A stretch of DNA of 64,000 nucleotides from Mycolicibacterium neworleansense (GTDB lineage Bacteria; Actinomycetota; Actinomycetes; Mycobacteriales; Mycobacteriaceae): assembly GCF_001245615.1 (NCBI RefSeq), contig NZ_CWKH01000001.1:2976001-3040000 (forward strand). The letters run 5' to 3'. Positions 63,640 through 64,000 of this stretch are shown one piece after another. The notes beneath the pieces were generated by a model, which saw only the letters and a program-made list of their open reading frames with translations, was not told the DNA's origin and made no database searches. Position 1 is the first letter of the stretch, and each line of letters opens with the position of its first letter. Position numbers and translations under genes: made by a program.

Positions 63640-64000
63640 GTGGCCAGATCGACCGACCTGCAGCAGGCAGCCGAGCAGCTCGCCCTGGTACTCAGCAGTC
63701 ACGGCATGCAGCGGATGACCGCGCGCGTACTCGCCGCCCTGCTGTTCAGCGAGCAACCGAGCGTCACCATGACCGAGCTGGCCGACACCCTGCAGGCCAG
63801 CGCCGGATCCATCTCCGGCTCCCTCAAGATGCTGACGTCGGTGGGCCTGGCCGAGCGGGTTCCCGCCCCGGCCAGCCGGCGCGATCACTTCCGGCTGCGC
63901 GACAACGCGTGGGCGATCCTGTTCACCAACCAGAACGAGACACTCGCAGCCATGCAGGCCGCCGCAGACGCCGGGATCACGGCCACCGACCGCAACGGCC
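63640..64000 (+). CDS. MarR/GbsR-type winged-helix regulator (truncated by window end)
   Basis: The first 120 codons are visible. Residues 10-95 form a winged helix: MQRMTARVLAALLFSE, VTMTELADTLQASAGSISGSLKMLTSVGLAERV, then PASRRDHFRLRD (the wing). This pattern is that of GbsR/MarR-type repressors. GTG 63640 is fixed by GAGGAGG eight bases upstream. It is divergent from the ABC exporter operon (120-bp gap) and probably controls it, a common arrangement for exporters. Confidence 0.85.
   Translation, partial: MARSTDLQQAAEQLALVLSSHGMQRMTARVLAALLFSEQPSVTMTELADTLQASAGSISGSLKMLTSVGLAERVPAPASRRDHFRLRDNAWAILFTNQNETLAAMQAAADAGITATDRNG

Overview
This window comes from a fast-growing, high-GC mycobacterium (a Mycolicibacterium-type genome; species not assignable from the sequence alone). 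The backbone follows the gene order of the Mycobacterium tuberculosis Rv3439c-Rv3465 region: Rv3439c-like (partial), Rv3440c-like, glmM, rpsI, rplM, esxT, esxU, Rv3446c-like, eccC4, eccD4, mycP4, eccB4, cutinases, truA, rplQ, rpoA, rpsD, rpsK, rpsM, rpmJ, infA, an Rv3463-like F420 oxidoreductase, rmlB and rmlC. GTG/TTG starts, leaderless TANNNT promoters and 1-8 nt gene overlaps are common. No rRNA, tRNA, insertion sequence, prophage or CRISPR array was seen.

Region by region: 0-6.2 kb holds cell-wall precursor synthesis (glmM), a small secreted protein, a TetR/GMC-oxidoreductase convergent pair and the rplM-rpsI operon. From 6.4 to 21.3 kb a catabolic block sits between rplM and the ESX-4 genes, which adjoin in M. 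tuberculosis. It encodes B12-dependent ethanolamine ammonia-lyase (eutBC) with a permease and a phosphatase-like lipoprotein, and B12-dependent diol/glycerol dehydratase (pduE-C-D order) with its reactivase (ddrA, ddrB). With these are an HbpS/PduO-C-like protein, an alcohol dehydrogenase, an aldehyde dehydrogenase and a GAF-domain regulator. No microcompartment shell gene is present. A DEAD-box helicase with an apparent C-terminal frameshift closes the block.

The complete ESX-4 type VII secretion locus follows (23.0-32.7 kb). Next come a CGNR zinc-finger regulator divergent from an EamA exporter, four tandem cutinases, and the truA-rplQ-rpoA-rpsD-rpsK-rpsM-rpmJ-infA operon read from the minus strand.

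From 42.5 to 48.4 kb is a second block absent from the M. tuberculosis order: an NfeD-like/flotillin pair, an SRPBCC protein, and an unusual signalling pair. The pair is a response regulator fused to a cysteine-less thioredoxin-reductase-like protein, followed by a cNMP-domain histidine kinase. Two tandem F420-type oxidoreductases, rmlB-rmlC, a secreted peptide, a P1/DmpA peptidase divergent from a TetR-EamA operon, an alpha/beta hydrolase and an AraC regulator follow.

The last 7 kb hold a Pseudomonas-like aliphatic amidase operon (amiC, amiS, amiE, amiB; minus strand) divergent from a MarR regulator. The two promoters share a TTCCA-N2-TGGAA operator, and the amiS copy lies just downstream of a near-consensus promoter. 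An ABC-2 exporter operon divergent from a truncated MarR/GbsR-type regulator ends the window.
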